In this document: positions 8,871-17,168 of the stretch, in pieces
How the letters are laid out: the number at the start of each line of letters is the position of its first letter
How positions within the stretch are numbered: position 1 is the stretch's first letter
From: Synura sp. LO234KE
Taxonomy: Eukaryota; Sar; Synurophyceae; Synurales; Mallomonadaceae
Reading direction: 5' to 3'
Length of the DNA: 19,637 bases
NCBI GenBank assembly: GCA_015143735.1
Contig: VKHC01000092.1
Span: forward strand, 1-19,637
Made by a program: the position numbers and the translations under genes
The notes under the pieces: generated by a model
Databases searched by the model: none
What the model saw: the letters and a program-made list of their open reading frames with translations, nothing else
What the model was told of the DNA's origin: nothing

Positions 8871-10454
8871 TCATATGACTGGGAACGCACGGTCGCTTCC
8901 CTCACCATTCACGGTGGCATCCCCCCCGAGGTATGGGGGATCGGCCTCACTCCCCAAGAATGGCGTACTCAGAATGTCTCTCAGGTTCACAATCTCCGCC
9001 TTGCGGCCATCAGCTCGACCAAACTTCTGCGTGACAACCTACATGCTAGGAAGAGGAAGGAATTCTCTATCCGCGTTTCCCTTCATATCGCAACTCGGGA
9101 GGAGAATATCTTGATCGCCAACGTCCACGGTGGTATCCAGTCCCTCCTGAATGAACGCTCCCCCCACCCGCCCTTAGAGCAATGCGACTTTGGCGACACG
9201 GACTACACCCCGCGAACTCCGGAGGAACTCCATGTGTATTTGACCGACGTGTTTGATCGACACTTCCGATCCCAACCCACTCCCTCCCCAGCTCTCCATG
9301 ACGGCTCCCTCACGTGGGATACAATTATAGCGGGTTCGTACGAGGATTTTCGAAACCACTTCACTGCTCTGAACATCCCCCGCGGGGACGGCGACAGACC
9401 CGACACGTTGGAGGTGTTGTGGCAAGCCCTCCGAACCTGTCCCCGACGTGACCGCGTCCACGCCGACCTCCATGACTTAATCGCGGTCCCGCCCTTTCTC
9501 GACGAATTCACGGGAGTGCTTCACTTCAAGAATGGGGACTCGTCGGGGGGACCCTCCGGCCTTCAGTACAAGCATCACCAGAACTGGTCCCCCGCTATGG
9601 TAGCAGAAGCATATGCTTGTCTTGCGTCCATGTGGACCCATCAACATACCCCAGAATCTTGGAAATGGAAATGGCTCGTGCCCATCCCGAAAGGACACTC
9701 TGACAAAGTACAAGACATGCGACCAATCATGCTGATGGAGGTACTACGCAAGCTGTGGACAGGACTTATCGTCAAGCGCATTACGTCGTCCCTCCAGAAG
9801 CATGGTGTGCTCTCTCTCAATCAACACGGATATCTTCCCAAACGAGGCACGGACACTGCCAACCTTCAATTACTCAACACTCTCGAGACCGCGCAGTGGC
9901 TCGTGGACCTGGATGAGGCGGGGTACACCATCGTCCGCACTCCCTTTGCTCTCGAACGCTGGGACCTCCAGGGACTCGCAGGCGCCCAGCAGTTTGCTTT
10001 TAACCCAGAACGCGGCACCGGTCAGGGCGATATCCACAGCCCCTTCACCTGGCTTGCGGTGTTCGACGTTCTGCTTACCATGCTTGAGAACACCCCCACG
10101 ACTGACCATCACTTCCTCCTGCGGCGCCCCGACGGCTCCTACTATGCAGCGAGGGATATCTGCTTTGCGGATGATCTCCAATCCTTTGGCTCTACCCTGG
10201 AAGAGCTTCAGCGCACGGCCGACCTGGTCTCTACGTATGCCATGGTCTTCAATTTAACCATCGCGTCGCACAAGCTTCGGGCGTTTTATTATCGGGGGCT
10301 TATTCTACCCACCACGGACCCACCGTTCATCCGGGTCCACGCTCCGGGCTGGATCCCACAGCTCATCTTCCTCAAGTCCGACGGCACGTTTAAGAGTCTG
10401 GGAGTCGAGAGTATCCGATCAACCCAGGCGACTCGACCTCCTTTGCTCTCATGA
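8871..10454 (+). pseudogene. LINE reverse transcriptase, motif A deleted
   Basis: The frame includes GGPSGLQ (from about 9546), the block WLVPIPK...RPIMLMEVLRKL (RPI at 9720-9728), NQHGYLPKRGT (from 9819), GTGQGDIHSP (from about 10014, motif B) and CFADDL (10161-10178, motif C with F-A-D-D). These identify the polymerase. The motif A segment, with its first catalytic Asp, should lie between NQHGYLPKRGT and GTGQGD, but LLNTLE runs directly into TAQWLVDLDE at about 9885-9895. An in-frame loss of roughly 50-60 codons is inferred. Near the end, GAGAG at 10407-10411 has two extra bases relative to the frame that continues downstream, so the last residues and the stop at 10452-10454 are out of frame. 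Polymerization by this copy is not expected. Confidence 0.9.
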
Positions 10455-11492
10455 AACAGAAACTGATTACCTCCATCCGGGCGATCTCCATCAAGAAGGC
10501 GTCAGCGCGTGCGGTCAACACAGTCATATCCAAATGTCTCTATAACCGCGGGGCCTATGTGGGCGTTCTGTCTTCCTGGTCCCTAGCTCAGTGCGAAGAA
10601 CTGGACAGGATATTTGCCACCGAGATCCGACGAAGGACCAAGAACATGAAGTCCCCGCAACTCGAGAACCTCTTCCAACCTGTCAACGAAGGGGGCCAGG
10701 GGTACCAACGGTTCTCTGACATTATCCAGCATCGCAAACGGACCTCCCTGAACCGGGTCCTTCACTCGGCTGACCATTGGTCTCGATGGGCAGCTGATGC
10801 ACTTGTCCGGCGGGGTCATCGATTTCCTCATCACCTCCCCCTCCCCGCCATCACTCCCCACATCGTCCGCGCAGGGCACTGGATCACCAGCTTGATCGAA
10901 TATGGCTGGAAAGGGAACCCTTGCATCACCAAACAGCTCTCTCTCCCTGTCCAACGCGCGTGTCCGCCCTTGCACCAGTCCCTGGTGGGCTCTCCCATTC
11001 CCGGGCACACCTGGTCTCCCTCTAATTTGAAGTGTTTGCATTCCTTTCACCTCGACACGTTTGGAGACCTCGTCAAATGGGATCGAGTGCGCTCTTGCTG
11101 GTCCTGGCGAGAAATCAATGGGCCCAAGGTGCTCCAGGGCGCATTACACACTCTCCTCCTCCCGACCGACACCGCGGTACCCCTCCTGCCGGGTCAAGCT
11201 TGGCATCTCTCCTCCGACGACTTTCTCTCGGGGGCCACCGACATCACTGAGATACTTTCCACCAGCTGTGTTCCCTCCACGTGGGGACACTCCCTTACGG
11301 TCATTTACCGTCGTTGGCATCTCCCCTACCCGGCCATCTCTCCTCCTCAAGGCACGATCCTTCGTAACCCGTCCCGCCCTCTCGTGTACCATGGCTCTAT
11401 GGCCACCCACGACTGGTTTCCAGAGATCTTCGGTACACGGGATGCCCGGGCTTCCCTTATTACACTTGTCTCCATTCAGGTCGTCCTACTGC
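10412..11492 (+). pseudogene. LINE RT thumb/connection region
   Basis: Coding resumes in the shifted frame directly after the 2-base insertion at 10407-10411, with NPGDSTSFALMKQKL and then KLITSIRAISIKKAS (to about 10500), which follow the RT palm. An ATG at 10451 overlapping the upstream stop is therefore a frameshift effect and not a genuine second start. The text continues without stops for over 300 residues to a run of 13 Gs at 11493-11505. No catalytic motifs are expected; similarity to the post-palm helical part of LINEs is inferred from position. Confidence 0.65.
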
Positions 11493-11505
11493 GGGGGGGG
11501 GGGGG

Positions 11506-12193
11506 TACACCCGGCGTTCTCTCCTCCCTCACTGCGCTACCTCTCACGGTTGAAGTCTACCGGTCGGTATCCTATCTTCCTCCGTCCCCTATGTTGGTCG
11601 TATGGGCTCTTCCACCCATCTTGCGTCTCCGGAACCTCTCCTTCCGTCCTTCTCGAACCAGACCCCTCATCATGTTTGCCTGGCGCTCCACACCAGCACT
11701 GGGTTCTCTCCTTTGCAGCAAGCAGTTAACACAGGCGTCCACCGTGTGTCTGTTGTCCTGCTTCACACCTGTGATCATGTCTCTTGGTCCTCGCGGCTTT
11801 ACTGTGACGCACTCGCCAAGACTCACGCCCGTCCCAAGTCCCAGGCCGTTCTCCTCATGGGGCTCCTGCGTGCTCTCTCTGGGATCATCAGGCTTCATAT
11901 GACGACATCCCCCTAATCCTACACATCCCCGATTCCGCCCTCGTGACTTCGCTACGATCGCCCCCGACCTCTTCCGCGAGTGAAGTGACTGCATGGCTCA
12001 ATGAAACGGTTCAACTCTTTCTGTCCCCTTTAGTGTCGCTCCGGCACTCCCCCCCGGTCTCGGGTCTCCTCCCCAATCCCCAGCCTTCGGAACTTGGTAT
12101 GCACTTGGCCCAGGCTTACGCGGCCTCCGGCGTCTCTCCTCTTTCTCCGTCTCCTCCGTTTACAGAGACCTCCTTCACGGTCCACCCCCTGGG
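11506..12193 (+). pseudogene. degenerate LINE segment, possible RNase H-like relic
   Basis: After the G13 run the coding-like frame alternates. It can be followed at about 11600-11880, at about 11890-12055 and from about 12060 to a TGA at 12194-12196. A stretch reading SQAVLLMGLLRAL (about 11836) followed by PLILHIPDSALVTSL (about 11910) has the spacing of the Glu- and Asp-bearing parts of RNase H, but the Glu is not preserved and no TDGS-type strand is visible. RNase H after RT is common in LINEs, so this may be an old, inactivated domain. The claim is weak. Confidence 0.35.
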
Positions 12194-12196
12194 TGA

Positions 12197-12877
12197 ATGT
12201 TTCCCGGTGGGCGCTCTTCGAAACTCTTGGACTTGGCGGGACCTCTTCACGGGGGACCCTTGCTCGTTCCCTTGGAACAGCGCGTGCAATCCCTTCGGCG
12301 TCTTCAAGCCCAGCGCACGCGTGACCTGGACCGCGCCTCCCGAGGTGACCCTCCCATCAGGGAAGACGTCACGCTGCACTTTGCGGCCAAGGTTCTCGAC
12401 CTGTCCTGCCTCCCTCAAGGCTCCCGGAGCCACTATTATGAAAAACTTCTCCATGAGCGGCACTGGTCCGTCGGTCACAACTCGTGCAAAGAAGCCTCCA
12501 CAGCTTCGGAACGCAGAGCATTACTGACGTGCTCTCTTTGCTCCTCTGCCGATCGCTGTGAAGACGACACCTACGACCACGTCTTCCGCCTCTGTCCCTC
12601 TCCTCTCCTGCACCAGTGTCGGATGTCACTGAACGCTCAAATGGACCAATACGCGCTCAGTACTGACCTAGAAAAGCGGCTCGTTCCTCAGCTCATCCAA
12701 CTTGTTCCCTCGCCTGATGGTCAACGTATATGTCTGGGCAACTGGAACACCGCCCAACTCTCCATCTCCAGCGTGCTTCTTCCCACTGACTCGTCCGAGG
12801 CCATTCACGCCGTACTCCTTGACTTCTCCCGCACCTTAGTCCCACGGATCGACGCACTTTGGGAAGCCAGGAATTAG
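12197..12877 (+). pseudogene. LINE C-terminal CCHC-type zinc motif region
   Basis: In one frame, CSLC begins at 12530, followed after 12 residues by a His at 12578-12580 and then x4-Cys (12593-12595): Cx2C-x12-Hx4C. It is the usual zinc-type motif found after LINE RT domains and thought to bind nucleic acid during target-primed reverse transcription. The frame ends in TAG 12875-12877, but it continues after it without change into the HBD, so the TAG is a single nonsense mutation. An upstream TGA at 12194-12196 interrupts the same frame. Confidence 0.72.
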
Positions 12878-13183
12878 GCGAAGTATCTAGAGGCCGTAGA
12901 AAACAGCCCTGACGCCGACCCCATGACTCTCCGCGACTTACACCGTAAGTATAAACCGTTCTCCCCCCGGCCCATCAAAGGACCTAATGTGTTCTACGGC
13001 GTTCGTCTCGGTCACGTTCCGGGGGTGTACACCTCCTGGAAAGACGCCCAGCCGCAAACCATAGGCATTCGTAGCGATTTCAAGCGGTTCAAGACCCGCC
13101 AGAAGGCCGAAGCCTATGTCTCCCAGCCCGTCTCCCTCGGTCAGACCCCACTCTCCTCCCCGGACGCGGTGTTGTACACAGAT
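12878..13183 (+). pseudogene. RNase H1-type hybrid-binding domain (HBD)
   Basis: From 12992 to 13120 the frame encodes FYGVRLGHVPGVYTSW...FKRFKTRQKAEAYV. The sequence matches the hallmark pattern of the eukaryotic RNase H1 N-terminal domain (the same fold as the caulimovirus VI domain, PF01693): F/Y-Y-x-V-x-x-G-x-x-P-G-(I/V)-Y-x-x-W, then an F-K-x-F and an A-E-A-Y. In the cellular enzyme it grips RNA/DNA hybrids. It is followed within 20 residues by the first RNase H strand (YTDGS, Asp at 13181-13183). The fusion to a LINE is seen directly from shared frame and orientation. Confidence 0.85.
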
Positions 13184-13620
13184 GGCTCTCTGCCTCGCTA
13201 GCGTCGGGGACCGCAGGGTGGGGAGTGTACCTGACTCGCGCCTCCGCCCGCCCTGTCCCACTCTGGGGTCCAGTAGTCACTGATCGGTCTGACTCGGATT
13301 GGATAAGGGCCTTCCTTCCGACCAACAACACCGGTGAAATCAGCGCCTTTTATCATGCTCTCAAGTGGATCCGCATCTCGGACGGGATCTCTTCCAAGCC
13401 TGTTCGTCGTCGACTCAACTTAATTACGGACAGTTAGTATTGCGTGCGCCTCTTCGGGGACAACTCCTCCATCAAGGCGCGCCGCTATAACGTCCGGCGT
13501 CTTCTTCAAGAGGTCCGCGCCCATCATGACATTGCCATTTCCTGGATTAAGGCGCATACGGGTGGCTCCTCTCCCAAAGCTCTGGGCAATGCGGCGGCGG
13601 ACCTATTGGCGGCCCGGGGC
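13163..13620 (+). pseudogene. RNase H domain at the end of the LINE
   Basis: All five landmark acidic/His positions can be located: Asp in YTDGS (13181), Glu in GEISAFYHAL (13336), Asp in LITDS (13429), His in WIKAHTG (13555) and Asp in NAAADLL (13600). The enzyme would remove template RNA from the RNA/cDNA hybrid. A frameshift lies between 13184 and 13201 (after YTDGSL and before ASGTAGWGVY). A TAG at 13435-13437 follows the third acidic residue, where Gln is usual in the family, so a C-to-T change of CAG is likely. No catalytic residue was lost in this domain. Confidence 0.85.
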
Positions 13621-14030
13621 CGCTCGGGCTCTTCCAGTGCGGTCGTCCGTCCTCCGGTTCGGCCCCGTCGCTCCCGGTGCCTCCGTTCTTCGTCCCCTTC
13701 GGACCCTCTCCGTCGCTCGAGTCGCGAGGTACGGGTCTTTTCCGTCGCTCGAGTCCGCCTGAGAGACCCCCGCCTTTTCCCGGCAACCCGCTACCTCTTG
13801 CCTCTTCACCGCGCCGCAGTTCTGCGCCTAGCCACTACTTGTCGTGACCGTCCGCGTCCCCTCCCTGTCCCTCCTGAGGCCTTCGGGGACGTAGTCGGAG
13901 ACTAACTTCCCCCTCCGGGTGTAGGCACTCGGAGCTCCCTACTCGGTCACGAGGTTTGCCATTTGGTACATGGGGAGTGGTTGGTTCGGTGGGGGGTGCG
14001 GTCTTCCTTTACAGATCTCACTTGAGTGAT
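13621..14030 (+). mobile_element. LINE 3' tail, weakly coding then untranslated
   Basis: The RNase H frame stays open to TAA/TGA-type closure near 13905, but this Arg/Pro/Ser-rich extension may be only GC-rich sequence without stops. A direct repeat of CCGTCGCTCGAGTC occurs at about 13710 and 13742. GC-rich text persists to about 14030 and then gives way to A/T-richer DNA. No poly-A or simple-repeat tail is seen, so the exact 3' end is uncertain. Confidence 0.45.
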
Positions 14031-14325
14031 AGTCTTTGCTTCCTCTTACGTCATCGTAAACTAACTATACGATTTTCGGCAAGGAGGGGCAGGGGGAGAA
14101 TGCTACGTGCCCGGCGAGGGCAAATTAAATTTCTCCTCTGGGGATGTCTTAATACGCTACAATGTTCCCCCCTACTAAAGAAAGGAGAATCTCCACCTAT
14201 GCAGGCGCGGGGGAGGGAGGCTAATCATGGGGTGTACCGAGCGCAATCGAGATAAGAATGCAGAAAAGCGACAAGCTGTGTGACGAAATAAGCAAGTGGA
14301 TAGAATACTGAGCGGAGAATAATGC
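14031..14325. other. spacer after the LINE, nothing supported
   Basis: Mixed composition with short purine-rich runs (GGAGGGGCAGGGGGAG near 14083). It may hold the end of the LINE 3' UTR. No gene or RNA signature was found. Confidence 0.35.
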
Positions 14326-15300
14326 GGAACGTTAGTAAAAGTGACGGTTACTGGCTGATGGGCTCCTTTTAAGTAGAGACAGGGCATGACTGTAACAAAA
14401 CTGATGCCGCCGGCGAGAGCTGGGAGACCGTCGCAGGCGGAGCTTGAGAGCCGGCGATATCCCGTAACGGAAATCGCCGCTAGCCCCCCCAGAGCTGGGA
14501 GTGCTTGCTAAGCAGAAGTCCGAGGCAGTGACGCCGGAGGGAGTTCCTCTTCATACGCGGTAGCTTCAGCGCAATCCTGCGGAGGTGGGCATGCCATGGC
14601 AGCAGGTCGGCAGGCGAGCGGGAGGCGCTCCTCATCCGGGTGCATGAAGCCCGCGTCCACGGCTAGCCATGCCTCCTCCACCAAATGGTACACGAGTTCG
14701 ATCCACAAGGAGTTGATTAGTTCATCCCATGGCACTTGATCATATGGATGGAACTTGTCCTCAAGGAGATCCACTTGCTCCAAGGAGAATTTTCCCAGCC
14801 ACCACCCACTATAGCACAGACGTGGATCTGCCGTAATGTCACCTAGCGCAGCAAGACGATGGTCTTCTTGTCCTTTGTAACCTCAATGTGGTATGGTTGG
14901 AACGTGAGTAGAAGCATGGTGCTGCGGACATGCTTCACCGGCGACTCGGGGCAAATCCGGACATCTACGCTTGGAAAATCGTCCTTGATCTCGAACCGGT
15001 GATCTTAAAGATGAAACTGCTAAATCAACCTCCTTGGACGTAGAAGACCTTTGAGGGGATGTCGTGTTTGATCTCAAACTGCTGGGAGAACCCTAACGTT
15101 CCTGCTCCTGAGATCTGCAAGGACCGGAGAATCATTTGTCAGGCTCTCCTTGGTTTGGGGAGCTCCAAGTGTGCTGAAGCACCTGCTGGGAGAGGTGACG
15201 ATGGCGGCAGTAGATGCGCTCATTGTTCCCAATGTCCGTGAGCTGAGCGGACCAGACGAGTCGGGGCTGTAGCTTTTCCACAGCGATTGAGTCGGTTATT
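14326..15300 (-). repeat. copy 1 of a diverged direct duplication
   Basis: Blocks along this segment recur in the same order at about 15865-16540. They begin with the exact 12-mer GGAACGTTAGTA (14326-14337 and 15865-15876). They include GCGGGAGGC(G/A)CTCCT...GGGTGCAT...GGCTAGCC (about 14614-14670 and about 16140-16190), GATTAG(T/C)TC (about 14715 and 16231), and GGCAGTAGATGC (about 15204 and 16494). Divergence is large and this copy is about 250 nt longer. Coding-like traces lie on the minus strand. Confidence 0.7.
14508..15090 (-). pseudogene. unrecognised degenerate minus-strand coding remnant (copy 1)
   Basis: Minus-strand text with protein-like character can be followed with frame changes: QFEIKHDIPSKVFYV (about 15080 down to 15035), RFEIKDDFPSVDVRICPE (about 14996), LLLTFQPYHIEVTKDKK (about 14910), then WWLGKFSLEQVDLLEDKF and WDELINSLWIELVYHL (about 14800-14690). 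The ORF from 14783 to 14508 is open. I do not recognise the family and find no cysteine-metal motif, transmembrane helix or transposase signature. The frame changes and stops argue for a pseudogene or a spliced gene whose introns I cannot place. The second duplicate (15865-16540) is more eroded. Confidence 0.4.
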
Positions 15301-15864
15301 CTCCCAGATGGATGTAAGCGCTTAACAGTGTAGGCTATACTTGGCAGCCTCTCCATGTCTTTTAACGAGTGAATAGTCTCTTGAATTACTGCAAAGTAGT
15401 ACACACGCCGCTACTCTCGTTCACCGTAAGTTCAGATCTTTATTTACATTGTTTTGATCATGACGTGACGAACCCCTTGCTTTTTCTGTTGTAGAATGTA
15501 TTGACCGAACCGATAATTCCTGTAAACCACAATGGCGGCGGAGGGGTTATTCTTCGCCAAGTTAATGGGGAAAAGCACATTACGAAGCCTACTAAAAGGC
15601 AAGAATACTCTCCCATTGCATGCTGATGCATTCAGGGGTGGGGAAAAACATATCGGGAAGATGGCATAGCTAGAAGAAATGTCATGATAGTGTAGGGCAC
15701 TGGCGATGCATCATGTAAGAATGAGGTAGGCAGGTGAAACAATTCAAAATATTTCCAGTATGCATTTATTACAAGGAGAATAGATACGACTGAAACATAA
15801 GATAAGAGCAGGGTAAAAACGTCACCATTAGTATCAGAGCGTCGCAAAGAATATCATGAGAGGA
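15301..15864. other. spacer between the two duplicate copies
   Basis: A/T-richer sequence. A minus-strand frame (15404-15132) overlaps its left edge and aligns weakly with minus-strand text near 16560-16740, so the duplication may extend into this area. Nothing else could be identified. Confidence 0.3.
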
Positions 15865-16540
15865 GGAACGTTAGTACATGTGTCCGCTGCCATTGAGGGC
15901 CAACTACTCGAGTTACGAAGGCAAGGAGTCGGATATCGCTGGCGAGCGCTGCTGGAGGCGGGATTTGAGTTCCGGCAAGAGTCCAAAACTACCACCACCG
16001 CTAAAGCCCTCCGACGCTAGTAGCAGAGGCAGGATGTGGTGGGATCTGGAACTCCTGAGAAATTGTCATTTCACGCAAGGCAGCACCAACGGCATCCAGC
16101 GATAGTGGTCCCGTCCAGATACCACGAGCAAGTAGGCATGCGGGAGGCACTCCTGGTCTGGGTGCATCTATCTTGAGCACAAGGCTAGCCGCGCTTCCTC
16201 TGCGAAAAAGGAGGTCGTTCACAGAGGGTCGATTAGCTCGTGCCGTGGGACCTAACTATATATGGCTGCAGTATCCATGCCACCCGCTGTAGCATTGACT
16301 GGGATCTGTCGCAATGCAAGGAGCGTGGCAAGAGCAAGGTTGTCTTGCCCTTTGGAATGTCTCATCCTAAACGGTTAAGTAGTAACAAGCAAGATTGTGG
16401 TGCGAACTTGCTCTGCGAATAATACAAACATCGAGGCTGGAGAAAGCTACTTTGATTCCTAATATGGTGAAGATACGTTTTTGCTATGCTGGAGGCAGTA
16501 GATGCATTAATAGTCTCAGACATTCTTGACCAGAGTGGTT
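15865..16540 (-). repeat. copy 2 of the diverged direct duplication
   Basis: This segment is the counterpart of 14326-15300, in the same orientation and order. It keeps the block CGGGAGGCACTCCT...GGGTGCAT followed by GGCTAGCC, the GTCGATTAGCTC block and CAGTAGATGCAT. Its minus-strand frames carry many stops. Offsets between matching blocks fall from about 1540 nt to about 1290 nt, which shows that insertions or deletions have separated the copies. Confidence 0.68.
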
Positions 16541-16895
16541 CGGGGAGGTCGCGCACGTACCTTTTCATTTGCGAAAAATTTGTTGTAATCTCCAGAAAGG
16601 ATGCCAGATGCTACCTGAACATGTGCACCCCCGTCCCAGGGAAGGCCATGATAGCGAACAGCCTGAGCCGCTCGACAATTGAAGCGTGAATTATAAACAC
16701 TCCAAATGTTTATTCCAGACATCGCTGATGTGGGATCTTATTCCCGGAATGGGTAAAGACATGCGATCAGTCGCGCAGGTGTGGACCGTCATTTTGTCCC
16801 GTTCAAGGGAACAGTAATATTCACCACCCTTTGAGAAAGGGTAGTGCAAAAGCAGGTCATGGAACTGACTTCGGCCATCATTCTTCCAATGCTGG

Positions 16896-17168
16896 ATCAA
16901 AACCTAATTCGAAGTAGTCGCTAGAAAACTCTGCAGATATTCTTGATATGCGACTTCATTGGAAATCGTGGCAGCCGAGGATCGCATGGAAGCTTTTCTA
17001 TATACTCCAAGGATCCGATTTTCGCCGAATTCAAAATATTTAAAATAATTCAAGAATCCGACCTTAGTACCATCCTCAGACAAATTTATTTAGAGTCGTA
17101 ATGGTTGTTGGTCAAACCCTGGTTCAAAGTAGCCGCTAGCAATATCAGCAAATGTTGCTGATAAACTG
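16896..17168 (-). repeat. second pair of diverged direct repeats
   Basis: About 60 nt at 16896-16957 (ATCAAAACCTAATTCGAAGT...GTCGCTAG) resembles 17106-17168 (GTCAAACCCTGGTTCAAAGT...GCCGCTAG). On the minus strand both give related residues, YQEYLQSFLATTSN and YQQHLLILLAATLNQ. The repeat suggests that the duplicated minus-strand gene extended upstream to here. The intervening sequence differs. Confidence 0.55.

Larger units (their letters stand above)
5797..14030 (+). mobile_element. degenerate LINE (non-LTR retrotransposon) with endonuclease, RT, zinc motif, HBD and RNase H
   Basis: About 8.2 kb of GC-rich sequence encodes, in order on the plus strand, an unrecognised N-terminal region, an AP-like endonuclease, a LINE reverse transcriptase, a CCHC-type motif, an RNase H1-type hybrid-binding domain and RNase H. 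In the family, endonuclease nicking of target DNA primes reverse transcription of the element's own RNA. No LTRs are seen. Coding already runs at the left junction without a proper start codon, so the copy is probably 5'-truncated. The pieces lie in changing frames broken by stops, shifts and a deletion. They look like one long ancestral ORF rather than separate ORF1 and ORF2, though truncation could hide another ORF. The 3' end is estimated from the loss of GC-rich composition near 14030; no poly-A tail or target-site duplication is clear. The clade is undetermined. Confidence 0.93.

Noticed and set aside
10451-11902. Separate second ORF of the LINE starting at an ATGA overlap
   Set aside because: A 2-base insertion at 10407-10411 explains the frame change, and sensible coding begins upstream of the ATG.
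13526-13809. GC-rich overlapping frames on both strands after RNase H
   Set aside because: They are low-complexity Arg/Pro/Gly translations expected from GC-rich DNA with few stops.
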